Notes under the pieces: generated by a model
Database searches by the model: none
Seen by the model: the letters and a program-made list of their open reading frames with translations, nothing else
Told to the model about the DNA's origin: nothing
Position numbers and translations under genes: made by a program
In this document: in pieces, positions 35,152 to 45,233 of the stretch
How positions within the stretch are numbered: position 1 is the first letter of the stretch
How the letters are laid out: every line of letters begins with the position of its first letter
Assembly: GCA_025531455.1 (NCBI GenBank)
Contig: JAMYHL010000022.1
Span: forward strand, 372,001 to 436,000
Reading direction: 5' to 3'
Origin: Apiotrichum sp. Y4204
Lineage: Eukaryota > Basidiomycota > Tremellomycetes > Trichosporonales > Trichosporonaceae
DNA: 64,000 nucleotides

Positions 35152-37117
35152 CTACTCCTTAGGTTCGAAGGATGTGAACCGCAGAAGCATGCTCTCCGGG
35201 TCTCGCTCGTCGTTTCCCCCGAGTCCCCAAGAATCGTCCTCATCGCAGTAGGGCTTGTACAGGGTCTCCAACAAGTAACTGCCGAAGAAGTGTCTGAAGG
35301 TATACCGTCCCGTCTCGAATGGGGTTCCAATCACCGAGCCTGACAGAGTCGGCGGTGGCATGTCTGGCGAGATGAGGGGCAATCTGCCGAGGTCCAGAAG
35401 AATCACGCTCCTCATAAGATCATCCTCCAGTACCAGTGTGTCATGGACGATATCGACAACCATGATTGGCTCAATCGTCATAAGCACAATTGATCGCTCA
35501 GCGATATACCCGTCACGCTGATCAGGTGGGACTCCGAGGGCACCGTCGAGAACTGCTTGCATGTGCGGGATGATAAGGTAGCCCTCTCCCAAGTGGAAGA
35601 TACCCGCGCCACTGCGGTGGACCCACATACTAAAGAGTTCAGCGCGCGGTTGTGACGAGGACTCACTGGAGCACTTCACATGCACTTTGAAACTCGTCGA
35701 TGGCGTTGAGGTACGCTTCACTGTCTCCATCCAGAGGAGTGATCGATATGGGGCGGATACCTTCCGTCTCGTCCTGCTCTTTCAACTCAAAGACAAAGGC
35801 CGGACGATCCCAGTCGCTCGACTGTTGAGGGAGCGAGACTACTAGCTCCCCTGTACTGCGTGAGTAGACCTCCGCAGTTCCGCAATCCTCGTTGTGATTG
35901 ACATCCACAAACATGTATCGGTCTGTAAATGTAATCATGTCGGTCTGATGTCAGACGGTACAGGCAGAGCACTCACGTCGTTGCCGAGCTTTGGGTTAGG
36001 CGCGCCTGAGACATCCCATGCTTCCTTCGTGAAGGTTTGCCCTGTGACTCTCTCCCATTGCGCCACCGAGTTGTGCACTTTTGCGATTTCCAGATGGTCT
36101 CCGCAGTTGTCCAGATCATAATATCTAATGTTCAATTTATCGCGTATGGACGCGAACTGTTGAAGGTGTCTGTCGCGCGGAGAGATGGCGTCCAGGTCGT
36201 TGCATAGATTGTTAAAGGTCCGTCCTGAGATGTACGTATCGGAAATTTCGAAGCGAGAATGTTCCTTGCCACCAAACAAGCCAATGTTTCCCAGCGGCTC
36301 AAAGGTATGCTCCATGAATGGCAGGACAGCAATATAGCGGACGCTACCCGTGGTGCGTTCCACGCATATAAGTAGCGACTGTGGAGATGGAGCGTCCGTT
36401 TGGGCCGTGAACAACAGGGCATCGTCTCCGACGTCTTCACCAATAAATTGCAGGTGCTTATACCCGAACGGGATATACAGAGGCACAGTGAATGTAGTTA
36501 CCACACGCCCGTGTGCCAGGTTAGCCCTTGTTTTGACGTGGTGGATGTCTTTGTTTGTGAGCACGACCGAACAACACCCATTGCTCACATAGTCGACGCC
36601 AATCGGGCCTGTCCAGGCGTGTCCCCCATTGATACACCAAGTCGGTGGCTTGTGGAAATTCGGGTTCCCTGACATCTCCGTTTTCATCGAAGATGAGTTC
36701 ACGAATTGGATCATCGGCGCGAAGTTTGTCGATGACCTCGGATTTATACTCTTCTGTCCAGCGGCTACGGAGGCCAATCATGTCTGACGTCAGCAAGGGC
36801 ATCAACAAGAACTCACGCATCGTCGCCGCATCCGCCGGTGGGCCAGAAACGCCTCGACCATCCCCCTCGGGCATACAGCCGGCGTCGGGAGGTAGTGAGC
36901 CCTTGTCAAGCGCCAAGAGGCGCCATTTTGTAGTCTTGTCGATCGTTTCAAGGGCGAGAAACAGGCTACGCCACAAAGACCTGTCATCGCGGATGAGGCT
37001 TTGCCAGGCAGAACAGACACGCTCCGCCGTTACCAACGTCTGTACGTCGACCTGCGACAAGATGACTAGAAGGAGGTCTGGCGGGAGGCGACCGAAGAGG
37101 GCGTCGGTTCCAGCCAT
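35152..37117 (-). CDS. F-box protein, possible SCF substrate receptor
   Basis: Five exons, 36817-37117, 36703-36783, 35977-36668, 35667-35944 and 35152-35629, give 609 residues; introns are 33, 34, 32 and 37 nt. The N-terminus holds an F-box (about residues 8-52): LFGRLPPDLLLVILSQVD, then TAERVCSAWQSLIRDDRSLWRSLF. The remaining ~550 residues show beta-rich segments without a motif I recognise. F-box proteins bind Skp1 and bring targets to cullin-1 ubiquitin ligases. The second intron was found by frame: GTGAAC...TCAG (36669-36702) links DDPIR to NPNFHKPPTW; it lacks an obvious branch consensus, so this is the weakest junction. The first intron (36784-36816) is 33 nt and stop-free, so retention would only insert 11 residues. 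Codon use is less C-biased than in the housekeeping genes. Confidence 0.78.
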
Positions 37118-37676
37118 GTCGACAACAACTGCGAAGTTCGGGAAGGCTGGAGGGACGGTAGGATGGATAGAGGGATGAAAGGAGGAAATAGATGGGTGGA
37201 TAAATGATAGATGTAACTGTCCTGAGGAGTGTGATACATTACACTCCGGTGTGGTTCCATTGCGGACACGTCTAAGAAAATGTTGCCGAGGTTGTTGTGG
37301 TGTGGCCGGGTGTGGTGCTGTGCCAGAGCTGCAGTGCTGTGCCCGTGCTGTGCTGGAGTCCGGATTCAGATGCTCGTAATGTCAGGGTGAAACCAGCTGT
37401 CTGTTTCGTCTCTGTGTTTCAGCGCTTCAGCATCTCCCTGTGAAGCCCTGAGGGGCGTACGTTATTGAATTTGTATATCCGCTCAGTTGATCATATTGTA
37501 AGAGTCGGAGAATGTATTGCTGCAGCCACATTAATGGGAATGGAACGGAAATGCATGCATTCATATGAACAGAGCCATGTCAGATCGATCTGGTAATGAA
37601 CAACGAAACAACGTCTCTCGTTCCTCATGGCAATCTCGCGAAAATGTGACATACTACAACACACTACGACGTTCAT
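37118..37676. other. intergenic region
   Basis: Promoter of the F-box gene on the left and 3' flank of the first RNase-like gene on the right. Nothing else seen. Confidence 0.5.
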
Positions 37677-38871
37677 TTACGCGGGCTGACAGTCGTGGTA
37701 ATCGGTGCTGCCTTGATGTTCGACAACTTTTGTGAAGAATTTGTTCTTAGTGCTGTAAATGACACGATAGTCTCCGGGGAAGCTGATAACGTGAATAGGG
37801 TAGGTTGCTCCGCCGGTGGTCACAAGGTGTGGGTATTCTGATGTCAGTGCTTGGCAAACCAGAATGGTGAATCGACTCACTGCCCTTATACTCTGTGAGC
37901 TTTCCTATGGCACTGTGCTTTTGCCGAGCTGTAGCCATGGCACTCTTGATCTGAGCGGCTGTAATCAACTGGGTCCTGCACCGCCAATCTGTGATTTTGT
38001 CGTCATGAAGGGCCTGCTTCTCTTTAGCGGTCAACTTCTTCGAAGGCTCAGGCGTGGCAGCAGGCGAGGCCGCAGGCGAAGCGCAGCTCGCCCCGCTACC
38101 GCTACCACCCGAGCCAGCCCCTGCACCGCTTTGGCGACGACATAAGGCGGAAGCGCGGTTTTTGCCCTTGCGATTAGCCTTGCGGTTGGCCTTGCCGTTG
38201 ACCTTGCCGTTGGCCTTGCGGTTAGTCTTGCGGTTTGTCTTTCGGTTGGTCTTTTGGTTGATCTTGCTGCCGACCTTGCCGTTGGCCTTGCGGTTGGTCT
38301 TGCGGTTTGTCTTTCGGTTGGTCTTTCGGTTGGTCTTGCTGCTGACCTTGCCGTTGACCTTGCTGTTTGCTTTGCCGTTTGCCTTCTTGCGACTGTTGCG
38401 GCCTTTTCCTACGCTCTTGCCAGTGCCTTTGCGAATCGCCTTCCCTCTGCTGCTGGTCTTCCCGGCGACCCTGGATATCCCTATGCCCTTGCTGTTTCCG
38501 CTCGACTTGACCGGCTTGACCTTTTTCCTGGCCGGCTTTCGAGTTTTCGCGGTCTTGCGCCCCTTTGCCTTTGCAGGTCGGCGCTGTTTTGATTTTACGG
38601 GGCGGCGCTGTCGAGCACGACCGCGACCGCGGGCAGCCAGGTGTTGCTCTGGGGCAAAGCCTGTGGTGACTCCCCCAAGTCCCACCGAGCTGAGAGTCGC
38701 TGCCTGCTGCTGTATGGACTTGTCGGTTTCGTCGCCCGAGCGCTTGTGGACACCCTGGCTGTCGACTGTGTGAGGTGCAGCAAGCACCGATAAGACGACC
38801 GTGTACGCGGCGAACAGCTAGGGATGAGCTCGGCCATGGCGTCCAGCAAAACTCACGTGAAATAACCGCAT
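37677..38871 (-). CDS. secreted Lys-repeat protein with RNase T1-like domain (copy A)
   Basis: Three exons, 38857-38871, 37881-38817 and 37677-37837; 370 residues. The first exon codes only MRLFH, and splicing (39-nt intron) completes a signal peptide, MRLFHLFAAYTVVLSVLAAP, followed by a Kex2-type KR at 30-31. Residues ~55-235 are extremely Lys/Arg-rich with a four-residue unit K-[TA]-N-[RG] repeated many times. A conserved ALCRRQS marks the change to a Gly/Ser/Pro linker and the C-terminal domain, which aligns with fungal guanyl RNases (T1/U2/N1): start Cys in WRC, YPH (His321, T1 His40), TYPI (Thr329 at T1 Glu58), YRVIYS (Arg342, T1 Arg77), EHQGS (His358, T1 His92), final Cys367. The Glu-to-Thr change is notable. 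Likely secreted and RNA-directed; activity is uncertain. Same exon layout as copy B. Confidence 0.8.
38160..38390 (-). repeat. in-frame 12-nt repeats coding K-T-N-R units (copy A)
   Basis: Imperfect 12-nt units of the type TTGCGGTTGGTC (plus strand) run head to tail and code for K-T/A-N-R/G. Blocks of three or four near-identical units alternate with diverged ones, as expected from replication slippage or unequal exchange. Confidence 0.8.
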
Positions 38872-40119
38872 GATTGCTCGCGGTTGCGAGGTTGGGCAGG
38901 TATGAGGTTAATCTAAGTGCACTTGTGGTGAGTGGTGAGTGAGTAAGTGAGTGATGACCGGTGAGAGGTGAGCGGTGAGCGGTGAGGCAGAGGTCTCTGT
39001 TGAGAATATCGATCCGAGTTTGTTGCTTCCCTCAACGCTTTATACGCTTACCGCTCACGATGAGAAAACGAGTTCCGCAGTGATAAGCAAAGCAGGTTAC
39101 ACATAATGGAGTATCACGATCTTGCCTGATCTCTTGGATGGAACATGTGCTCACCTGAGACTTACCATACTTCCTGAAATGTGCTTCACAAAGCGGCACA
39201 CGTGCATACGGTGCTGTATACTGTAACATGCATGTAACACCTACGCGCCGCGGACTAGGCCCATCGCAGAAGTATCAACTTTTGCTGAGCAGGACCGATG
39301 AAACTCACGGAGCGTATAACACCTAACCAGTCACACCTCTTGTGGCACCAGTTTGTAGTGTCAAACGTCTCATGGGATCATGGGACACCCATTGGCACGT
39401 AATGTTGAGTCTTGAAACGAAGCGGGGCAGATCCTCGCTGTTACTCGTGGGGTTACTTCCTGTTAATGCTTGGCGGAGGAACGAGTGTCCCTGAGCACAG
39501 CTCAGAAACACCGCTTAATGCATCGCCTGTATCGACACGGTCGATCTCTCGTTATTCCCACCCATCTCTACCCATCCTTCCACTGACGTTCCATGCAAAT
39601 CTTGCCAATTAACTATGGAATAGTCGACTGGCGACTTACCCACCTAGGGTGAATAACCGGACTGAACCTCACGTGCCATCAACAGCAAAATTTACAATCT
39701 GTGGCGGATCCGACGATATGATGTGGTGAACAGTGTCTACACTCCCCAGGCTGCCGGAAGCAGTGTGGTACGGTACTGCTCGCGAGGAATCGACGGACTG
39801 ACCGACAGAAAGATTGACGGTCGCCCATACCAGAGCGCTATCAACCAAACGACGCCAATACTTTACCTCGCCCTGAAGACGAAGAGTGCAACTCTGGAAA
39901 AGCCATATCGGACTCTGAGATTGTGTAGTCTTCACCGTTGACAAACTTTTAGCATAAATAGCATAAGGCAACACCTGAGATGAAACTGTCGAACCACAAG
40001 GAGGGGGTTGTCGTCAAAGTCGCTGGTGCGCTGCCTATCTACTATACATGTCTTGTCCTGGGCATGGCTGATGTTTGGGAATCATGTGCGGTACATCTAC
40101 GGCAGTTGGGCCACTATTG
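38872..40119. other. region between RNase-like copies A and B
   Basis: Promoter of copy A on the left, with GGTGAG/GTGAGT short repeats near 38928-38984. The 3' flank of copy B is on the right. No further gene. Confidence 0.5.
39039..39044 (-). promoter_or_regulatory. TATA box of RNase-like copy A
   Basis: TATAAA on the minus strand (within CGTATAAAGCG), 168 nt upstream of the ATG at 38871. Confidence 0.5.
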
Positions 40120-41339
40120 TTATTCGCTGCGCTCCGTGCAGTCTGAATACTTGGCGTTCTGGTGGTACATGACCTTTAGTAGGAACTTGTTGTTGGTGCT
40201 GTAAATGGCACGATAAATTCCCGGAAACTTGCCCTCCTCGAGCTGGATGGGGTACGTTGCTCCGATGGGAGGTTTTCCCTTCTTGCCTTCAATAAGATGA
40301 GGATAATCTGGTGTCAGGGCTGTGTAAACTGAGAGGAAAAACAACCCACCGCCACTGAATTCCGTTAGTTTTCCATTCTTGTTGGCCATACGGGGGTGGT
40401 TGAGGCGCGCCTGGTGCATTGCGGTTCTAATGGCGGCGGCAGGGATGATCGTGTGATCGCATTTCCATGATTTGATGAGTGCGTCGCTGTCGGCCTGTTT
40501 CTCTCGTAGCGTTTTCTTGACGGTCCCCTGAGAGACCTCAGCCGTGACGGTTTGCTGGTTGGAATTCTGGCAAACAACCTGCGAGCCACTTTCAGAGCCG
40601 GAACTCTGACGACGACAAATGGTCGAAGCATTCTTGCCGCCCTTGCCCGTCTTGCCGCCCTTTTTAATCTTCGGTGTCTTGCCACCCTTCCTCGTCACCG
40701 ACGTCTTTCCGCCCTTTCTCCCCTTCCTCCCCTTCCTCGTCGCCGACGTCTTTGCGCCCTTCCTCGTCACCGGCGTCTTTCCACCCTTTCTCCCCTTCCT
40801 GGTCGCCGGCATCTTTCCGCCCTTCCTCCCCTTCCTCGTCGCTGCCGTCTTGCCGCCCTTCCTCGTCGCCGGCGTCTTTCCGCCCTTCCTCGTCGCTGGC
40901 GTCTTGCCGCCCTTCCTTATCGCTGGCGTCTTTGCGCCCTTCCTTGTCGCTGGCGTCTTGCCACCCTTCTTTCGTCCCTTCCTCGTAGCCTTGCGCCCCG
41001 TCTTGAGGCCCTTCCTTGAGGTAGCTGTCTTGCCGCTCTTGGCCGCCCGACCGGCAGCCCTACCCGGCCTTGCCTTCTTGCTCAGCTTCCCCTTGCCCTT
41101 GGCCTTTAGCTGGCGTGTGGCAAGCTGTGGAACGGTATGAACGGCGTTGGCTGTAATGTCACCAGGAAAGTCGTGCAGAATCCCAGTCAACTCGGCGGTA
41201 GGTTCCTTTCTGGACACCTGGCCGGCAGACCCTACCGGCTGCGATGGAGCGGCGAGCGCCGTGGAGAGTACTGCATAAGCAGCCAGGAGCTACGCATCAG
41301 CTGCGTAGTGGGAGGGGCACTTACGTGCGAGAGCTTCAT
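40120..41339 (-). CDS. secreted Lys-repeat protein with RNase T1-like domain (copy B)
   Basis: Three exons, 41325-41339, 40350-41289 and 40120-40307; 380 residues. As in copy A, a 15-nt first exon (MKLSH) joins across a short intron (35 nt) to LLAAYAVLSTALAAP, completing the signal peptide. The basic domain (~65-235) has a different unit, KGGKTPATRKG and variants, with KGRKGGK linkers. The junction TICRRQS matches ALCRRQS of copy A. The C-terminal domain keeps WKC, YPH (His322), TYPI (Thr336 at the T1 Glu58 position), YRAIYS (Arg351), YHQNA (His367) and the terminal SDC (Cys375). It carries a seven-residue-longer Lys/Pro loop before TYPI. The last intron is in the same phase and place as in copy A. 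Copies A and B are therefore a tandem duplication with independently evolving repeats. Confidence 0.8.
40660..41010 (-). repeat. in-frame Lys-rich repeats (copy B)
   Basis: About ten to twelve units of 30-45 nt coding for KGGKTPATR-type sequence. Several adjacent units are nearly identical in DNA, showing recent homogenisation. The unit is unrelated in length to that of copy A. Confidence 0.8.
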
Positions 41340-41573
41340 GTCCGGGTACAGTCAGCAAGTTGGTTGTGGTCAGTCGTTATCAGTGGGCTGGTTCGCAATG
41401 GTGGTTTCGCCAGGGAGTGCTATGAGTCTGGTGTTTGTTGCAAGCGTATCGGTGTTGTCAGTGTAGTGGTCGTAAAGGGGTGAGTGACTGAGTCGAGTCC
41501 AGCTCGAGTGCAGGCAAAGCGTGTGGTGGATGTCGAGGCTTGGGGAGTTTGAGGAGTGACAAGTGGACCATTA

Positions 41574-41579
41574 TTTATA
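41574..41579 (-). promoter_or_regulatory. TATA box of RNase-like copy B
   Basis: TATAAA on the minus strand, 235 nt upstream of the ATG at 41339. Confidence 0.45.
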
Positions 41580-41740
41580 TGTAAACCACAACGCTGGAAT
41601 CACAAGGTTGGATTCCCAACTATGGATCCCGAAATCTCGAAACCTCACGTCGGATGGGGTGGGTTCGCGATCACGATCCTACGACCCCGTTGGTTGGCCG
41701 TGGCCGCTTGAAACTGGTGCAGCCCCTGTCCTGTACAGCA

Positions 41741-41829
41741 GTGCACTGTAGGTCAGCGCCGTTCTTCTCGGGGTAGAACGTTGTGAGGTACTGTGTATCC
41801 GAGAAGAACGGCGCTGACCTACAGTGCAC
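41741..41829. repeat. perfect 31-bp inverted repeat, 27-nt loop
   Basis: Arms 41741-41771 and 41799-41829 are exact reverse complements (31 of 31) around a 27-nt spacer. A transcript in either direction would form a strong hairpin of about 89 nt. Could be a small foldback element, a replication-derived inversion duplication or a small-RNA precursor. No terminal direct repeats recognised. Confidence 0.9.
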
Positions 41830-42823
41830 GTTCTGCTCTGAGTTCTGAGGCTGTGTATCGCATTGTCACAGTGAGCGCAGCCATGTTACAGAACGTGGTC
41901 GAGGACCACGTAGTACGTAGTGAAACCTGAAACGCAGTCTCTGGCGAACAGAAGCCTTGCAATATGTACAGATGCCACACAAGTCGCGGCCCTCAGTACA
42001 TAACGCCTGTAAGGTGATCATACTCAGACACACTCAGTGCAAGGTCTGGTTGCAATACTGGCCCATATAGCGCCTCTACCGGCGACATTGCAGATGTGCG
42101 CACATCAGTTCGTCACAGTGCGAAAATGATTCTAGTGGCCGGCAACCCCGGTGGCAGTGCTGGGGATGTGAAGCACTTCGGCCTGTGCCTGGTCACATTT
42201 GGTGGGCAGGAAGAAGCGAAGGGGCTACCAAGACATTGTTCAGCGTTGCCGAATGTTGGTCCCCGTGCTTATGGCCTGGCTGTTGACCCGGGAGTCTGCT
42301 GTGCAGCTCTATGTGTGCTCAGGAGGAAGCGTGCAAAAGGACACCAACGCGGCTTGCAGAATAGAGCATCCAAGGAAAGCCATAGAACATGCATCACAAT
42401 GGGTACACCGACGTACATGTACATTACCAATATCTCTGTGCAATAAAGCATGCGAAGTTCCAGGACTTCGCAACTCGATGCAGAACGAATTACGCCTCAT
42501 GAACTCAGTGAATTATAAAGCTGTATTGTAGGTTTATCCGAATGGTGGGTGCCACCATTCCAGCAATTGTTAATCTCTCATCTCTGAACAGACAACAGGC
42601 CAATGGACTCTCAGTATCTCGGGGTGGTCGTTTATCAAATCCGCCATCAAAAGCCAGGACTCGGCTTCATTTCGCATATTCAGTCCCCCGCGGTGTGGGT
42701 ATTTCGGTCTGTTTGGCGGTAAAGGGTTGCTATATTCAGGATTGTTAGTCCCATATCATGGATCGTGGGTGGAGAGGATCTGTGGAATCGGATCAGTCAT
42801 TCCCATTGGACTACGAGATCAAT

Positions 42824-42846
42824 ATCAAGATCAAGATCAAGATCAA
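42824..42846. repeat. ATCAAG hexamer array
   Basis: Almost four perfect copies of ATCAAG in non-coding sequence. Confidence 0.8.
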
Positions 42847-45031
42847 AATTCGGGGGAGTGATCTGTGATCTGGATGCCAGACATCATGGAAATCGGATTC
42901 CCACCGCCGGACGCGATACCACGAGGTGACACTGGACGAACATGAAGCTACGCATCGGCAGCAACGGGCACTAACGCCGTGACGTCCGTGACTGGCCGTT
43001 CGTCGTGACCGTTACTGTCGTCACCGTCACGCCGCGCCGAGCTCCGACCCCAGCGAGCGTGCCGAGCACATACCGCCGTACACACGCGCTCACTGTACAC
43101 ATGTACGCCGTTCATATGCGCGGCGTTCACATGCAACACTGATCGGTTGGATCGGTTGTCAGTGAGACCCGCCTCGGACTGTCATCTGAAGACCTCTGGG
43201 GATGTAACCCCGTCGTCCTGGCAATCGAGACACGAGACGTCACGAGCAGCCCAGTCGGGTAGCGACGTGCAGCCTGCAGACTTGGCCTGTAGGCCTCTAG
43301 ATTGCAACTGGGCTTCGCACATCGCCGCCTTGAGAGGGGGAGGCGGGGAGCACGGCGGACCCAGAGGCTGGAGATCAACAAGACTCAGACTCAAACTCGT
43401 GCGCGGTTGGTGGGACCGCGGTCATCACAGATCCGCCGGATATCGGATAATCATTTTCTCGATCGACGGCCCCGTTCTCCGCTCCGGTCTATCATGATCT
43501 CGGGATGACGAGAGGCGATCTGCTTGACGCTGGTGCGCTCTGCGAGACACGGCAAGACATGCACTAGATCCACTATCGCTCGAGTCCAGGCTGGACGATA
43601 CTCCACCATGCCGAACAACTAACCGCGGAGCATTGCACTCGGCCCGGCCGTCATAGGCTCACATACCGCCCTGGCGGAATGGGGTTGCTGGCTCAGCCGG
43701 TTCTTGCAGACAAGCATGGTTTGCTCTTCTAGCACTTGACGTTTAGCTCCTCGAGATCTCATCACTCCACAGCACGGAGGAACGGTAGCGCGGAGTACAA
43801 GTTGCTCAGAGCGAAAAAAGGAACACACTGTGCAAATCTTGCAATTACTGGTGCACCGGTGCAACCCAACCCTAATTTCTTATTCTGCTCTCCTGCAGCT
43901 GCTTGATCGCTTCATGTTCTGCACGCTTGCACTCGCGCGGCGCCGATCCAAGAAGCGGAGACAAAAAATGGGGGCCTCGCTGATCCACCATTAATTATTA
44001 AGGCCGCGTCCACGCAGGGCTAGCTCAGGGATTACTCAGGGCGGACAGACATTCCAGACCCAGGCCACTCTCTATCACACACACACACAAATTCCGGCGC
44101 TGTTTAGCACGGTCTCGGCTGCCACGCCGGCCGGGGCGCACTCTGACGCTCAGGGATTCAGGGAGACGGAGAGTCATGTGGGTCATGGTCCTCAGGGAAA
44201 CTCAGGGTTCCATTTGTCCATTTGCGTTCCTGGACCGGCTTAATATAGCGCGACATGAGCGTTGTTTAAATTTTTGGCAGCCGACCAAAATACGTGATTA
44301 TTTTTTTCTGGCTGGCAAGTCGCCGATTTGGTGTCCCTCTATCTGCGCCACGGTACCACTGCGTCCATCTAGGGCCCATGCCGCGAAGGACAGGGGGAGC
44401 AGGTGCCCACATGCATACAGTCTGTCCTCGAGTCCCTCTGAGCTGACCCTGTCTTTGTTTTTTGTCACTGGCAGTCTCGGATCGGGAGGGCGCCGGCCTG
44501 TCTCGCAGCCTCGCGTCCAAGGAACAGAAGCCTGACGCTGTGTAATGTCGACGACACAGGGCCCGCGGCTCGCGGCTCGCGGCGACTTTACGGCGTGCAA
44601 GCACACACGACGCGCGCAGAAAACGTAAACGCATGCCCCCGATTCCGACCGCGCCATGAAATATTGAGGGTGCTCCTGCCCATGAATGTACGAAAGTGAG
44701 GCAGAGCGCGGAGCGCGGAGCATGGCCAGCACGGAGCGCTGCTCGTTCACAGATTGTACCGACGCTGCCTCTTGGCGGCACACATGAGGCCCCGAAATGC
44801 TCGGACCCCAGTTCCACACCGCTCGAGACCCCCCCGTCCTCCGCGCTCCTCGCTCCTCGCTCCTCACGGGATCGCGGGGCGGATTCACACCTTGAGTGCA
44901 CCGGGCAGGCAGCACCCGCACGCACGCCCACCCATGAGCGCGCTGCCGCGTTGCCTCTCGCTCCCGCGCTGGTCCTCGCTGCCGCGATCACCGATTCCGC
45001 CCCACCCACCCCCATATCCCACATCCAGCGA

Positions 45032-45038
45032 TATAAAA
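45032..45038 (+). promoter_or_regulatory. TATA box of the secreted double-psi-barrel-like gene
   Basis: TATAAAA (in GCGATATAAAATG) 196 nt upstream of the ATG at 45234, followed by a CT-rich leader. Confidence 0.55.
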
Positions 45039-45233
45039 TGAACTGCCCTCGGATCCATCATCCCCCATCCCTCAACACAAAAATCCCATACACCGCGCCT
45101 TCGCAAGTCGAATCCGCCTTACTGTAGACCAGTACAAGTATCTTCTCGACCAGACTCTCTTTGCCCACACTCTCTTCCCGGTCCACTCTCATTCTTTCGT
45201 AGTTTGAACACCACACAACAAACGAAAACCAAA

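Larger units (their letters stand above)
41340..45233. other. long intergenic region with hairpin and simple repeats
   Basis: 3.9 kb with no supported gene. Contains the copy B promoter, a perfect inverted repeat, an ATCAAG array, and at the right end the promoter of the secreted double-psi-barrel-like gene. Open frames here are short and domain-free. Confidence 0.5.
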
